Positions 10,565-34,735 of a stretch of DNA of 64,000 nt are shown piece by piece. The position numbers were made by a program, and so were the translations under genes. The first letter of the stretch is position 1, and every line of letters begins with the position of its first letter. Source of the DNA: Vombatus ursinus (taxonomy: Eukaryota > Chordata > Mammalia > Diprotodontia > Vombatidae); contig NW_020954719.1 of the NCBI RefSeq assembly GCF_900497805.2, positions 4,523,699 to 4,587,698 on the forward strand, read 5' to 3'. The notes under the pieces were generated by a model. That model had not been told where the DNA came from, did not search any database, and worked only from the letters and a program-made list of their open reading frames with translations.

Positions 10565-10850
10565 CTGCAGATGATAGTAATAATTATTAATAATAGTTGG
10601 CATTTATGTAATAATTTAGGGTTTGGGAAGTGCTGTGCATATTTCATTTGATCCTCACAACAACCCTGTGAGATAGATGCTATTATTAACCCCACTTTAC
10701 AGATGATGAAACTGAGGCAGGCAGAGGTTAAGTGATTTACCCAGGGTCACACAGCTAGCCAGTGTCTAAGGCTAGATTTGGACTTGGGTCTTCCTGACTC
10801 CAAGTCTCTGGCTGTATCCACCAGCCTTCTAGCTGCGTAATCACTTGACT
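10565..10850 (-). mobile_element. Marsupial CORE-SINE (MAR1-like), reverse orientation
   Basis: The plus strand reads 'catttgatcctcacaacaac', 'acagatgatgaaactgaggc', 'aagtgatttacccagggtca' and 'cacagctagccagtgtctaa', ending in 'cttctagctgcg'. This is the complement of the CORE-SINE body, CORE and tail in order. Confidence 0.9.
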
Positions 10851-11654
10851 ACAAGTTTGGGAGTGACAACCCTCTCCCAACCGTAGGAATACTTATGTGA
10901 CACCCCACCCCATCCTGACCTCTTTGCTTGATAAAAGCTTAAACAGACTATGGAGTGATCTCTTCTTGATGGGGAAGTAGAATTAATACTAGAAGGACCA
11001 GGTGCAATAATTGATGCAAAAATGTTATAATTTTACTTTGAAATAAACATTTTCATCCTATCTCTATTTCCTTTGCCTTACGGATAAAATAAATGTACTG
11101 CGTCAGCTAACACATCTTGGTCCTTCAGGGTGTTCTTGAAATAAGATCTTTCTTAAAGGAGAGAAACCCTCTCCTTTGGCTGCCAGCCAAAAGGGGCCTG
11201 TGCTCACATTTTGTCAGTGATACAACCCTTCCAATTCCAATGATATTCCAGTTGTTTGACATTAAAAAAAAAAATCCATAAGTTTGTAGCCACCAAATCC
11301 TTTTTGGTGTGATTTAATACAAGTATCTTGCGGTAGCAAATGGGAAGAATTTTTTTTTCCCCTTTAAAGAGACAGGAGATATTATTCCTAAGCTTTGTGA
11401 GCTGATGTGGTCTGGGGAAAGAGGCCCCTCTAGGTCTCCACAGGGAAAAGAGCATGCAAAACAAATGTCATGCTCTAGATTAGTAAGAGACAGTAAGTCA
11501 CACATTATCATTATTTTATTGCCTTGAACCAATACATAAATGCATGAACACCCTTTTCACAAGTAAGGGCTGGAAACTCTTTTCTTGCTATGGATGCCTT
11601 CATCAAAAAATCATAGGTAAAAATGTTAGAACTGAACCTTAGAAATCACCTAGG
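10851..11654. other. Unassigned intergenic sequence
   Basis: I see no splice-flanked frame and no repeat that I can name with confidence. Several short minus-strand open frames at 11204-11532 lack domains and are probably chance. Confidence 0.4.
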
Positions 11655-11965
11655 CATAGGATCATAAATTAGAGTTGGAAAAAGCCATCGGGGTCACCTA
11701 ATCCAACCGCTTCATTTTATAGATGAGGAAACAGAAGTCAGCTGATTTGCCCAAGTTCATACAGGTAGTAATTAGCAGTACTGGAATCTAAATCCAGGTT
11801 TTCTGTCTCTAAATCCACCAATATATCACTGTATCATACTAACATCTTTAACCCAAATTTCACATTTTAAAGATGAAGAAACAGCTTCAGAGAGGTTAGG
11901 TTAAACCCAAGATCATATAGGTAGTAAGTAATTAAATTTTGACTTTCTTACTCCAAGCCCAGATG
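11655..11965 (-). mobile_element. Two adjacent MIR/CORE-SINE remnants, reverse
   Basis: The first (11655-11830) reads 'ggatcataaattagagttgg', 'cattttatagatgaggaaac' and 'caggtagtaattagcagtac'. The second (about 11835-11965) repeats the same order in weaker form (cattttaaagatgaagaaac, then catataggtagtaagtaatt). Both are old by their divergence. Confidence 0.75.
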
Positions 11966-12059
11966 ACTGAAGCCTTCCGATATGAGGCTCCCCAATCAGT
12001 CATCATGTCCATCAATATGAAGAAAGTTTGGGATGACATGACATTGTGGTAGAAGCCAA

Positions 12060-12715
12060 CTGTGAATTTGGGGAAAACATCTTCTCTCCCAAAAAATTAA
12101 CCTTAGAGGTCAAAGAAACAGAGTTGTGGGGTTGTATAGAGACAGACCCTCAGGCTGTCAGGTAGGATAAGCCTGACTGATTTCCATCTTGAAGGAGGCT
12201 TCCACTCTTTTAAAGATTTCTCGCCAATATATCTGACAAGATTAACTTTACAGAAAACAGCAAACTTGATCTTTGGCAACTTCTTAGACCCTGTGATTAA
12301 CAGTTCTAACCCCAAGGTTAACACATCCTCCTCCAAATCATCGAATATCCTGTCAGAGCTCCCAAATAAGAAATGTGGCTGAGCAGCCTCAGCCTTTTTT
12401 TTTTTTCTTAATTTTTTGGCAATTGAGGTTAAGTGACTTGCCCAGGGTCACACAGCTAGTAAGTGTCAAGTATTTGGTCTGAGGCCAGATTTGAACTTAG
12501 GCCGGTGCTCTATCCACTGCGCCACCTAGCTGCCCCTAGTCTCAGCCTCTTTTTAACTACCTGTAATATAACCCTAAGGCTGTATAAAACCCTCCAAATG
12601 TATGTATCTGCCTGTGTTCTGCGGGTTGCTATCCAGCTGACAAGTGACCATCAGCTGATGCTAATTAAACTTTTTATCTTTTAGCCTTGCCTCTTGATTT
12701 ACTGACCTCCAGTCA
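12060..12715 (+). mobile_element. Possible solo LTR of an old endogenous retrovirus, carrying a SINE
   Basis: After removing the SINE at 12396-12540, the region has a promoter-like 'gctgtataaaaccctcc' at about 12578-12594 followed some 80 bp later by an ATTAAA-type signal, an arrangement common in LTRs. I cannot name a family, see no internal coding part, and the ends are guesses. It would be a fossil fragment. Ordinary unique DNA is the main alternative. Confidence 0.3.
12396..12540 (-). mobile_element. Marsupial tRNA-derived SINE, reverse, with target-site duplication
   Basis: A poly-T run starts it and it ends 'gcgccacctagctgcccc', the complement of the family head. The 8-bp repeat CTCAGCCT flanks it at 12388-12395 and 12541-12548. 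Confidence 0.92.
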
Positions 12716-13041
12716 AATGTACTGAAGGGGGAGGAGTTATTCTTCAAGAGGATCTCTGGATTGAGAAGTTCCCCAATGACGTTTTGGAGGCAACAAAACT
12801 GAATTTGTGGTTCCTTGTTCCTCAGAAATGTTTAGCTCATCTCACCTTCAAGACGGGTTGTATCAGAGTCTGTAGGATTGTAAAGCATGTATATTTACTA
12901 CTAACCGTGTGCTAGTGTTGCAGGGGGTGGTATGTGTTTCTTTTTTCATGTAATAATGTACCTCAAAACTTCTTTCAGACTTCAGCAGTCTACATTCAAA
13001 TATTTTCATATGTCCAAGAATGCAGTTAAGCTGGAGAAGAG

Positions 13042-13192
13042 GGGGCAGCTAGGTGGTACAGTGGATAGAGCTCTGGCCTTGGAGTCAGGAGGACCTGAGT
13101 TCAATTCCGGTCTCAGATACTTGATACTCATTAGCTGTGTGACCCTGGGCAAGTCACTTAACCCGATTGCCTCAACAAAAAGAAGAACAAAA
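13042..13192 (+). mobile_element. Marsupial tRNA-derived SINE with 10-bp duplication
   Basis: The head gggcagctaggtggtacagt, family body and short A-rich tail are present. The direct repeat TGGAGAAGAG lies at 13032-13041 and 13193-13202. Confidence 0.93.
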
Positions 13193-13303
13193 TGGAGAAG
13201 AGATAGTGTTCTGGGTCCCAGGACTTAGCTTTGACTCTGCGCCTTCCTTTTTCCTCCATTTCTCTACATGGAAGATTTATATTTTACATGTGATTAGAAC
13301 TTT

Positions 13304-13471
13304 GAGGGGCATCTAAGTGGCTTAGTGGATAGAGTACTGGCCCTGAAGTCAGGAGAACCTGAGTTCAAATCTGCCCTCAGACCAACACTTGCCACTTACT
13401 AGCTGTGTGACCCTGGGCAAGTCACTTAACCCCAATTGCCTTATTTAAAAAAAAAAAAAAAAAGAAGAAAG
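13304..13471 (+). mobile_element. Marsupial tRNA-derived SINE
   Basis: The head ggggcatctaagtggcttag, body and a long A tail are present. The sequence aactttga precedes it. No matching copy follows directly; the next copy of aactttga is after the neighbouring SINE at about 13669. Confidence 0.9.
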
Positions 13472-13507
13472 AAATGAGGTAGAGGAGCCCTCTACTACCA
13501 GAGATTA

Positions 13508-13670
13508 GGGGCAGCTAGGTAGCACAGTGAATGGAGCTCTGGCCTTGGAGTCAGGAGGACCTAAGTTCAAATCCCACCTCAGACACTTGACACTTAGTAG
13601 CTGTGTGACCCTGGGCAAGTCACTTAACCCCAATTGCCTCACCAAAAAGCCAAAAATACAAAAAAAAAAA
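13508..13670 (+). mobile_element. Marsupial tRNA-derived SINE, 36 bp downstream of the previous copy
   Basis: The head ggggcagctaggtagcacag, body and A-rich tail (interrupted by 'gccaaaaataca') are present in the same orientation as the previous SINE. Confidence 0.9.
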
Positions 13671-15209
13671 ACTTTGAATAGTAAGAATTTAAATAATGCA
13701 ACCACTTCACAGGACTCATAACTTGCTCTTAGGGGGATTTAGCTGTCTAGTAAATTACCTTTAGCCTCAAAACTATACAAAAATTCATTCAGAAACAGTG
13801 GGGGCGGGCCTCTACTGCTAGCTCAGGACAACAAGACGGGAACCTCCCAACATGACAGGCCCTGAATCCTAAGGCAGTGAGAGCACAGGTCTCCTCTGAA
13901 AAATCTTCAGGGTGATTGGAAATGGATATCACGGATAACAGAAGTATCAAGGACTGGGAGCAACATGCTTAGGTAAGGTACTGCCTAGACTGAGATAGGC
14001 CAGATCCTTGTCAGATCAAGTCAATTACCATTTATTAAACATCTACTGTGTATTAGGCATTGTGCTAGGTCCTGTGATCCTAAGCTCCCCAGCACTCTGT
14101 CCTAAAACTCCATAAAGGACCTTGAAGATCCTAAAAAATCCTATGAACCTAAAAAATCCAAGGTGGATAGGTAGGGTGGGGTGACAAACCCCAGGAGGTA
14201 GATGCCAAGGCAGGAAAATAGGTAATCCAAGTCAAGGCTAAGCACAAAGCCTCATTTCAGGAACTAAAGCTGGAGAGATGAATAAACAAGAAGACAAAGG
14301 CCACTACAAAGAATTTTAATAGGTCCTGAGATACCTAAAAATTCAACCTTAAAGGAGAGAGTCTTGTCTTAAAGGCAAAGTCACTGAAGCTTCTTGAGTA
14401 GGGAAATGACACAGTTAGACCTGTAATTAAACTTATAACCACCTGAGGAACCTCAAGGATTAAAATAAAGAGAGGGGTATGTGTGTATTCATTACCATAG
14501 TATAATATCTGGTTACCCTTTAGGACTAGATACTTCAACCTCTCCCAGATAAAAAGTATTAGTTAACAAAGTCTAAATAGGGACATCAGAAAGTAGTGAA
14601 CTCTCTTTGTTCCTTTAGAATCTCTCATTAATGGAAGCTTTTGTTCCCTGACCGTCATAGATACATCCCTGACTGGTGTTTTCTGGACTGTTTTAAATGG
14701 ACCAAGAGTCACGGTGAATAAACTAGTGTTAGAAAAGCAGTAACCTAGAATTATCTGAGCAGGATCAACCTGGACTAGTGTGCTTGTCCGACAACAAGAA
14801 TCACTGGCACTTCATGCTTTTTTGTCATTTGACATGATGATATCATCATTTAGGAATGGAAGACTCTTAAGTGATGAGATCGTTCATAAAACTCTTACAA
14901 TAGGTTTTCTGTTGAGGTAGAATTGTGAAGTCAAAACACACAGAAGCACTCTTCTTTATCCTCAGCTGGCCTATTTACCAAAAGACCATTATAACACTAG
15001 ACTAACTTCCTTCATGACAATTTTGCCTGGATATTTCTAGATATTTCTAAATTTCTGGATATTTCTAAAACAGGGGTCTTAACCATTCTTAGCACAAAGG
15101 CCTTACAAAAGCAGAGACCCAAACTGGATTTGACCCTCAGGCTAAATTCAAAAGACAAACTCACACTTAAATGACAAAACCTTAAAGAAACAACAGAGAT
15201 AACTGTTAA
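13671..15209. other. Intergenic stretch with small L2 fragments
   Basis: An L2 3' end in reverse orientation is visible at about 14020-14090 (accatttattaaacatctac, then 'ctgtgtattaggcattgtgc'). A weaker reverse L2 piece follows near 14290-14430. A CAGGGGTC-type start at 15071 could be another decayed hAT end. The remainder shows no gene or named repeat. Confidence 0.45.
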
Positions 15210-15840
15210 GTTATGACTTTCTTGCTATTTCATACGTTCTGTCTCCATGCATTTTTATTGGCTGCGCCTCATTTCTGGAATTTTCTCACTTCTCATCTCT
15301 ATCCCCTGGCTTCTCTGGTTTCCTTTAAGTACCAGCTAAAATCCCATTTTCTTCAAGAAGCCTTTCATACTAGAGGAATCTCTTCCCTTCGAGATTATCG
15401 CCAATTTATCCTGAATATATCTTGTTTATACATAGTTGCTTTCATATTGTTTCTCCATTAGGTTGTGAATTCCTTGAGAGCAGGGACTGAGTTTGTCTTT
15501 CTTTGAGTAATAATAATAATAGCATTTATTAAGCACCTGCTATGTGCCAGGCACTGTGCTAAGTGTTTTACAACTATTATCTCATTTGATCTTTACAACT
15601 ACCTTTCAAGGTAGGTACTATTATTATTCCCATTTTACAGTTGATAAAACTGAGGTAAACAGAGGTTAAGTGATTTGCCCAGGGTCATACAGCTAGTAAG
15701 TATCTGAGGTCAGATTTGAACTCCGGTCCTCCTGACTTCAGAACAAGCAATCAACTGAACCATCTAGCTTTGTATCCCAGCACTCACCACAGTGTCTGGC
15801 ACATTGTAAGGGCATGATAGATGCTTGTTGAGTTGACTTA
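15210..15840 (+). mobile_element. L2 LINE 3' end, split by a SINE
   Basis: The left part (15210-15508) reads 'aagtaccagctaaaatccca' and 'gttgtgaattccttgagagc', and the right part (about 15770-15840) resumes with 'tatcccagcactcaccacag' and 'tgtctggcacattgtaaggg'. The two parts are contiguous in L2, so the SINE between them landed inside it. Confidence 0.82.
15509..15769 (-). mobile_element. CORE-SINE inserted in L2, reverse
   Basis: The plus strand has 'catttattaagcacctgcta', the 'ctatgtgccaggcactgtgc' tail shared with L2, then 'acagttgataaaactgaggt' and 'ttgcccagggtcatacagct', ending near 'catctag'. A short CTTTG repeat sits on each side. Confidence 0.85.
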
Positions 15841-16839
15841 TACTTTCCCAGGAGGTTGAAACTTAAAACCGTCAATATATAAACTAATTGTTAGGACTAT
15901 TGATCTGAACTGTCCAAATAATTCCTTTTGAGTCCATGTTCTCTGGCAAGCCTGGCTACCCTACACCACTATCAATGGACCCAGGAACTCTGTATCTCTT
16001 AAACTCAAAAGGTTGCCTCCCAGGCTAACATTTCCATCTTGGGGATCAGGAAGGAAATAAAAATGAAGAAGAAGGCAGAGACCTAAGGCCCAGGCTGTAC
16101 ATCCTTCTATTTCTACATTTCTTCCAAGAAGTGGAGAAGGGCACCAGCCCGTCTAGGGATAGAGTCAAATAATCCTAAAACGATTTGCAGAGTTCTAGGA
16201 AGAGAATAAAGCGACCAAGGGCAGGTCAGTCCCTTTTAAATAACCACTAGTTCAGGGATTGTTCTTGTTTATGGACCAAAAGGGGATTGCTTCATTATCC
16301 CTGAGCAGATGCCTTTCAGCATTCAGCCCCTACAAGTCCTGAAAGTTGTCAGAGTTGTTTCATGGCATGCTTCCTGGAAACCTTCAGGCTCACCATAAGG
16401 CATGATCTGTAAAACTCCCAGACCATAGAGGGGAAGAAAATTAAGTACAATTAAGTGTACAACAAGTATTAACTAATCATGATCTCAAACTAGTGGCTTC
16501 AAATTAAGATTCTCCAACAACAGGAAAACTATGATAACTAAACTAAACTAGCTAAACTAAATAAACTAGCTAAAAAGTAGCAAGATTAATCTAGGCAAAA
16601 CAATGAAAAAAAAAGCCCCACATCAACTTGTTCCCAGATTGTCATTGGGCCTGACTGTATATACCATCAACAGTCTCCTGATTTTGTACCTTCCTCTCCC
16701 AGCAATGTTCTACCCATGCCTAATTTGTCTGGCCCACACACAGTTCTTACTAGAGGAAGGAAATCTATTCAAATAAGAAAACATTACATGACAACATATG
16801 AGAGGCACAAATTGCTTTGATAAAGGAAAATGTTGCCAA
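15841..16839. other. Unassigned intergenic sequence
   Basis: No gene, RNA or repeat I can name. A small cluster of ctaaacta motifs at about 16535-16570 is a short local duplication. Confidence 0.4.
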
Positions 16840-17050
16840 CTGTGGAATCAGAGAATTCCTGAAGCAGAGGGCTGTTGAGTAGGGCTTTAAAGGATAGATG
16901 GGAATTCAACAGACAGAGGAGTGGTCAGATAGGGCATTGTGTGCACAGGGAATAGTCTGAGCAAACTACAGGATGTTTTCATGGGACAGAAACTACTACA
17001 ATTTGATTGGAAGATAGAGTACATGTATGGGAGCAACATGAAATAAGGCT
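16840..17050 (-). mobile_element. L2 remnant, reverse orientation
   Basis: The order 'gggctttaaaggatagatgg', 'gggcattgtgtgcacaggga' and 'atagtctgagcaaactacag' resembles the reverse complement of the L2 3' region seen more clearly at 25200-25560 and 36600-36900. It is old. Confidence 0.5.
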
Positions 17051-17089
17051 GAAAATAGTCTGATGGTACCAGGGTACTCTATATGATAT

Positions 17090-17640
17090 GCTTGTTGTTC
17101 ATCCTTTGTTTTTGAAGAGGACCAATGACATCATGGGATGATGTCTTGACTGGTGGGTGAATTGGATTTAAGTGAGACAGAGTTGTACAAAGACATCAGC
17201 TTCACTGTCTCTTTCAGAGTCATCTAAGTCCAGCATCAAGATAAAATTCAGGAGACTGGTGATGGTCCAGGATGCAGTGGATGACCTTGGCATCTTCAAT
17301 ATCTGACCAAGCTCTAAACGCTCCACAAGTCCTGCTTCAGTTGCCTTTGGGGCCATTGAAACAAATTGTTCTCAATCTTCCCATTCCACCAAGAAAAGTC
17401 TCCCCATGCTTCGGTAGACATCCCCCTCACTCATCAGTGAGTTTGAGGCCCGTCAGTTACCCTCAACTTAGTTTAGCCCTTCTGTCCAGATGTTTTACAG
17501 GGGTGTGACCAGCTTCTTGGAGCCACAGGTGAGAGTTGGGTGAAAGGTAGATACCAAAGGTGGATAAGTGGCCCTGAGAAGAGCTAGGCAAGCCCTCACA
17601 GCAGAGGAGCTAGTCCTCTCTCAACATCCCATATACCCTA
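17090..17640. repeat. Probable marsupial interspersed repeat, unclassified
   Basis: The segment starting near 'tgaagaggaccaatgacatc', then 'atgggatgatgtcttgactg' and 'gtgaattggatttaagtgag', resembles a repeat I associate with marsupial genomes but cannot name. There is no second copy in the window to support this. The minus-strand frame 17168-17356 has no known domain. Confidence 0.4.
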
Positions 17641-17644
17641 ACCC

Positions 17645-17745
17645 TAAATTTGTTTCCTCATCTATAAAATGGGGATAAATAATAGCACCTACCTCCCCTG
17701 GCTATTGTGAGGTTCAAATGAAATCATATATAAAGGCTAGCTCTT
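17645..17745 (+). mobile_element. CORE-SINE 3' fragment
   Basis: 'cctcatctataaaatgggga' followed by 'gcacctacctcccctggcta' and 'gtgaggttcaaatgaaatc' is the CORE plus 3' section, matching 18950-19010. The head is missing. Confidence 0.75.
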
Positions 17746-18229
17746 TTTACTATCAACCTTTTCCCCTCTCTCTTTTTTATTCTTTGCTCCAAGGGATGGT
17801 CCTCTGGGTGGAGAAGGGAAAGGATACATTTGGAAAGGACGATGAAGCAAAATTTCCAAAGACATGTACAGAAGATGGAAACCAGGCAGGAATGGAGGAT
17901 GAATGAATATGAAAATATAGCAAAGCTGTGTACAAATAACCACTCCTTACTGCCTGTGTGCCTCCAGCCAAGTTCTTTCCCTTCTCCCAGCCTGATCCCC
18001 TCCCATGATGGAAGGAGTTGGATAGGAGGTCCAACTCTGAGGTCCCCTGAAGTTCTAAAGCCCATGATGACCCCAGAGATAGAAGGGACCTCAGCACAAC
18101 CGAATCTCATTCCCTAGACCCCACAGTAACAAGCCTAGGAAGCTGGGACCTAGCCTCCTCTGGGGAAGGGTAGCCTTTCCCAAGTCTGGGACAGCTGGCT
18201 GCGTTGGGAAGCCCTTTCTGCCATCCAGC

Positions 18230-18625
18230 CTCACTCTGTCTCTTTGTTAGCTCATGGCTCAGCCCACACCTAGGGCCAAGCAGAGCCCCACCGACCCTGG
18301 GTCTGCCACAAAATGTGTATCCTTCAAAGACTTCAAATCCTCCCAATCACCTCTTGGAGGGTTCTCCAAGTGTTCTCTCTCTCCAGCCAGAGCAGTCCCA
18401 GCTCTATCTTGGACACCTCAAACTGGATGTCCAATAGACTTCATATTCAACATGTCCAAAGCAGAACTCATTATCTTCCCTCACTAATCACTCCCCTACT
18501 CCTACTTTTCCTATTACTGTGGAGGACAACATCATCCTTTCACACACCTCAGGCTCCCAACCTAGGGGTCATCCTGGACTCTTCACTCTCTCTCAACCCC
18601 TCCTCCCACATCCAATAAGGTGGAA
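18230..18625 (+). mobile_element. L2 LINE fragment (end of ORF2)
   Basis: The frame gives 'NLGVILDSSLSLNP' near 18560, the conserved L2/CR1-clade motif (LGVILDSSLSF). Upstream, 'caacatgtccaaagcagaac' is shared with 62255-62280 and, inverted, with 24400-24420 (ggacatgttg). The element is truncated at both ends. Confidence 0.7.
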
Positions 18626-18811
18626 AGACCTGTCCATTTCACCTCTTTCTGCAATATCTCTGGTTAATTTCAGGGACAGCGAAGTACTCTAACCAGATCC
18701 ATGCATAAAGAAGACTAGTTGGGCAGATGTGAAGAACTGATTAGATATTGGGAGATATTGGAGACAAAAAAAAATTTACTAGGAGGTGATTGAAGGTGAA
18801 TAGTTATGACT

Positions 18812-19065
18812 TACTAGGTGCAAGATGGTACAGTAGTTAGAGCCCTGGGCCTGAAGTCAGGAAGATCTAAGTTTAAATTCAGCCTCAGATACTAACTAGC
18901 TGTGTGACCCTGGGCAAGTCACTTAACCTCCACCTACCTCAGTTTCCTCAACTATAAAATGGGGATAATAATAGCACCTACCTCCTAGGGTTGTGATGAT
19001 CAGATTTTATTTGTAAAGCACTTAGCACAATGTCTGGCACACTGTAGGCACTTAATAAATACTTG
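18812..19065 (+). mobile_element. CORE-SINE with L2-type tail
   Basis: A tRNA-like head, 'ctagctgtgtgaccctgggc', CORE (cctcagtttcctcaactata) and a tail 'agcacaatgtctggcacact', then 'aggcacttaataaatacttg' are present. The tail matches the L2 3' end, in line with mobilisation by L2 machinery known for this class. Confidence 0.92.
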
Positions 19066-19135
19066 TTTCCTTTTTTCTTCCCTCCCTTCCTCCTTCGCTT
19101 CCTTCCTGCCTTTCTTCCTTTCTCCCCTTCAGGGA
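19066..19135 (+). repeat. Pyrimidine-rich (TTCC)n-like tract
   Basis: Imperfect TTCC/CTTCC units for about 65 bp directly follow the SINE tail, probably expanded from it. Confidence 0.8.
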
Positions 19136-19139
19136 CCTG

Positions 19140-19380
19140 TATTAGTGTATTAGTTGGCAGAAGGACTAAAGAGATATATATACAAGAGCTATCTCAAAGG
19201 TAGCATTGAGAGGACATTAACACTGGATATGAGGGGTGAGGGAAATAGACGAGTTAGAGAGAACAGCAACGTTTTGACCGCAGGAGGCAAGTGGTATCCC
19301 TGACAAAAGCAGTGAAAGCAGGAGGAGGAAAGATTTGGGGGAAAGATAAACTCTTGAGTCTCTGAACTTTGAATAAGACA
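19140..19380 (-). mobile_element. L2 remnant, reverse
   Basis: 'agcattgagaggacattaac' and 'gaggaaagatttgggggaaa' resemble the reverse complement of the L2 coding region found at 24300-24400. Weak. Confidence 0.4.
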
Positions 19381-19849
19381 ATTAATTACCCAAAATGTCT
19401 AAATTAGAATGGTATAAAACCTAGGGGAAAATGGGATTTTTGAAAACTGTGTTAGAGAAAGTGCCTATTCATAGCCCACATTTCAAATATTTTGCCAAAA
19501 AATATAGTTATGCATTCTGTTCTTTGAAAAGGAATTTTTATGACAACTTTATTTCTGAGTTTGTTTTTAAACAAAAAAATCACATAGTTTCATACTATTA
19601 AAAGATATCATATGGGACTGCTAAAGTCAATTACATGTAGCACTCAGTCTTAAATTTTTCCCTTTTGGCTTAAAGTTTATAGACTTCACCCAGGCAAAAC
19701 TTCCATTGACTTCAGTCATTTGAATGTTTAATTTCATTTATGCCAGTATCTGCAACTCAAACTATGCGGACTGCAAAATTGAGTCTCCTTAGTTAACATT
19801 TCTCACAGAAGTCCAGTCTATTGGATGCTGTTTTGGATTTTATATTTAA
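19381..19849. other. Unassigned AT-rich sequence
   Basis: No gene or repeat recognised. Confidence 0.4.
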
Positions 19850-20300
19850 CTATGGAGACCTTGGGTTTTTAGCCCAAATCTACCACTCAGCTTCTAAGTG
19901 ACCTTGGACAGAGTCCCCCTCTGCAAAATGAAGCTAATTACAACCTGCACTTTTCCCAGAGGAAAACTGTGAGGATAAATGAGGCAATAGTCTTCTGAGT
20001 TTTGAATTCCTCCCAAAAAGGTTCTGTATAAATATAAGGAATTATTATTATAGCAATATAATAAATAGCATTTTGCAGTCTAAATATATTTGTCGGGATT
20101 CATGCAGTGTGACAGAGAGGCAGTATGGTAGGGAAGCATTCCAGATTTGGAGTCAGAGAACATGGGCTCAAATTCTGACTCAGCCACTTACTACTGTATC
20201 TGTATGACCTTCACCTCTCTAGGCCTCAGTTCTTCATCTGTAAAATGAAGGAGTTAGACTAGATTGCTTCTCAGGCCCCTTGCAGCTCTAATTCTATGAC
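19850..20300 (+). mobile_element. Two CORE-SINE/MIR remnants in tandem
   Basis: The first (about 19850-20055) shows 'ctcagcttctaagtgacctt' and 'gtgaggataaatgaggcaat'. The second (20110-20300) shows 'gatttggagtcagagaacat', 'ggcctcagttcttcatctgt' and 'ttgcagctctaattctatga', the MIR layout. Confidence 0.75.
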
Positions 20301-33364
<13,064 letters not shown>

Positions 33365-33955
33365 AAAGGGGAAGGTTGTAACGACAGTTAAGGGTGCAGG
33401 GATGATGGAAAACTTTTAAAGTTTACTTCATTATCGACATTGGTAAAATATAACGTGGGTTAGTAGAAAGAAGGTTGGATTTGGAGTCAGTGAGACCTGA
33501 ATTTGAATCCTGCTTCAAAAATTTGCTAGGTGTGTGACCTTGTGTAAATAATTTATTCTCCCTCAGCCTCAGTTTCTTTATCTGTAAAATGAGGTAATTG
33601 GACTCGAACTCTAAGATCCCTTGTAGCTCTAAATCTCTGATCCAATTATCCTACTTACTAATTTATCAGTCATTGCACTAATTATTTTTTCTCACCACAT
33701 GTGATTTCATTATAAGGAACACGCAATGCAGATAAGTGTTTTCTCTGCAACTTAGAAAGTTATAAAGATCCTCTTTTAGTTATACTCTAAAGTGATACTC
33801 TTTTGTTAGGACAAAAAAATCAATGCTTTAAATATTTTTTCCATAAAAATTGAAATAATTAAAACTCCATGTTTTATCAATAAGCAGGGAAGAGATAAGG
33901 AGAAAAACCCATTAGGTGACTCAGTTTACATCTCAGTCAAGGTAAAATCCCTATG
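33365..33955 (+). other. MANSC4 3' flank, likely 3' UTR, with a MIR
   Basis: A MIR-type SINE lies at about 33455-33650 (gatttggagtcagtgagacc, then 'cagcctcagtttctttatct'), only some 90 bp past the stop, so it probably lies in the 3' UTR. The ATTAAA near 33858 is one candidate polyadenylation signal. The true end is not determinable here. Confidence 0.55.
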
Positions 33956-34325
33956 CTATGTGTTCCCCTGCTGCGCTTTTCCCTGGGTCTAGAAGGCCAG
34001 TCGCTCAATCTCCCTCCCCTCAAACCACACCTGTTGAAATCCTACTCATTCTTTAAAACCAGTTCAAATGCCACCTCCTCCAGGAAACTTTACTGATCCT
34101 CTCAGTCAGACTTTTCCTTACTCAGATGTCCTGTAATATTTTATAGACATCTTTTTTGTGCACTTATCACCTAACTTTTGTATTATAGTTATTTGTGTAT
34201 AAATCATATCTCCCTACTAGACTGTCAGCTTCATGACGGCAGGGACTATATCTTAAACTTTTTATCTAACCCAAAATCTAACTCTCAGTAGGGTATGGAT
34301 AAATATTTATTAAAATGAATTATTG
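33956..34325 (+). mobile_element. L2 LINE 3' end
   Basis: 'ccacctcctccaggaaactt', 'agactgtcagcttcatgacg', 'gcagggactatatcttaaac' and a terminal aataaat-like 'gataaatatttattaaa' give the canonical L2 3' order. Confidence 0.85.
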
Positions 34326-34555
34326 AGATAACACCTTGATACTCTCATCAAGTCAGCCATCTTTCCAAGCTTTGTATATTTGGCAAATTGGATAAGAATG
34401 CTTTCTTTGTTTTCACCCAAGCAGTGGATAAAAATAGTGAACAGGAGCCTCAATACAGATTCCTATGGCATCTCACTAGAGATTTTTGCAGGTTGACATA
34501 GATCTATTAATTAACATTATTTAGCTATAGATGTATTACTTTTATATTATAGTTT
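34326..34555 (-). mobile_element. CR1/L3-like remnant
   Basis: 'caagtcagccatctttccaa', 'cagattcctatggcatctca' and 'ctagagatttttgcaggttg' match the CR1-type reverse order. Weak. Confidence 0.5.
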
Positions 34556-34556
34556 T

Positions 34557-34605
34557 ATATATACATATATATATATACATACACATTATATATACATACA
34601 ATGTG
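34557..34605 (+). repeat. (TA)n/(CATA)n microsatellite
   Basis: About 45 bp of atatata and acata units. Confidence 0.85.
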
Positions 34606-34735
34606 CAACCCTGACTAGATTGTGATTACTGGTAGGGCAGGAAACATATTTTATTTAATCTATGTATCTCTCTTACTGTTTAACACAATGTAAGACACAA
34701 ATGTGGATGCTTAATAAATATTTGTTGAAGTTGTT
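34606..34735 (+). mobile_element. L2 LINE 3' end fragment
   Basis: 'gactagattgtgattactgg', 'tagggcaggaaacatatttt' and 'gatgcttaataaatatttgt' are in L2 order. Confidence 0.75.
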
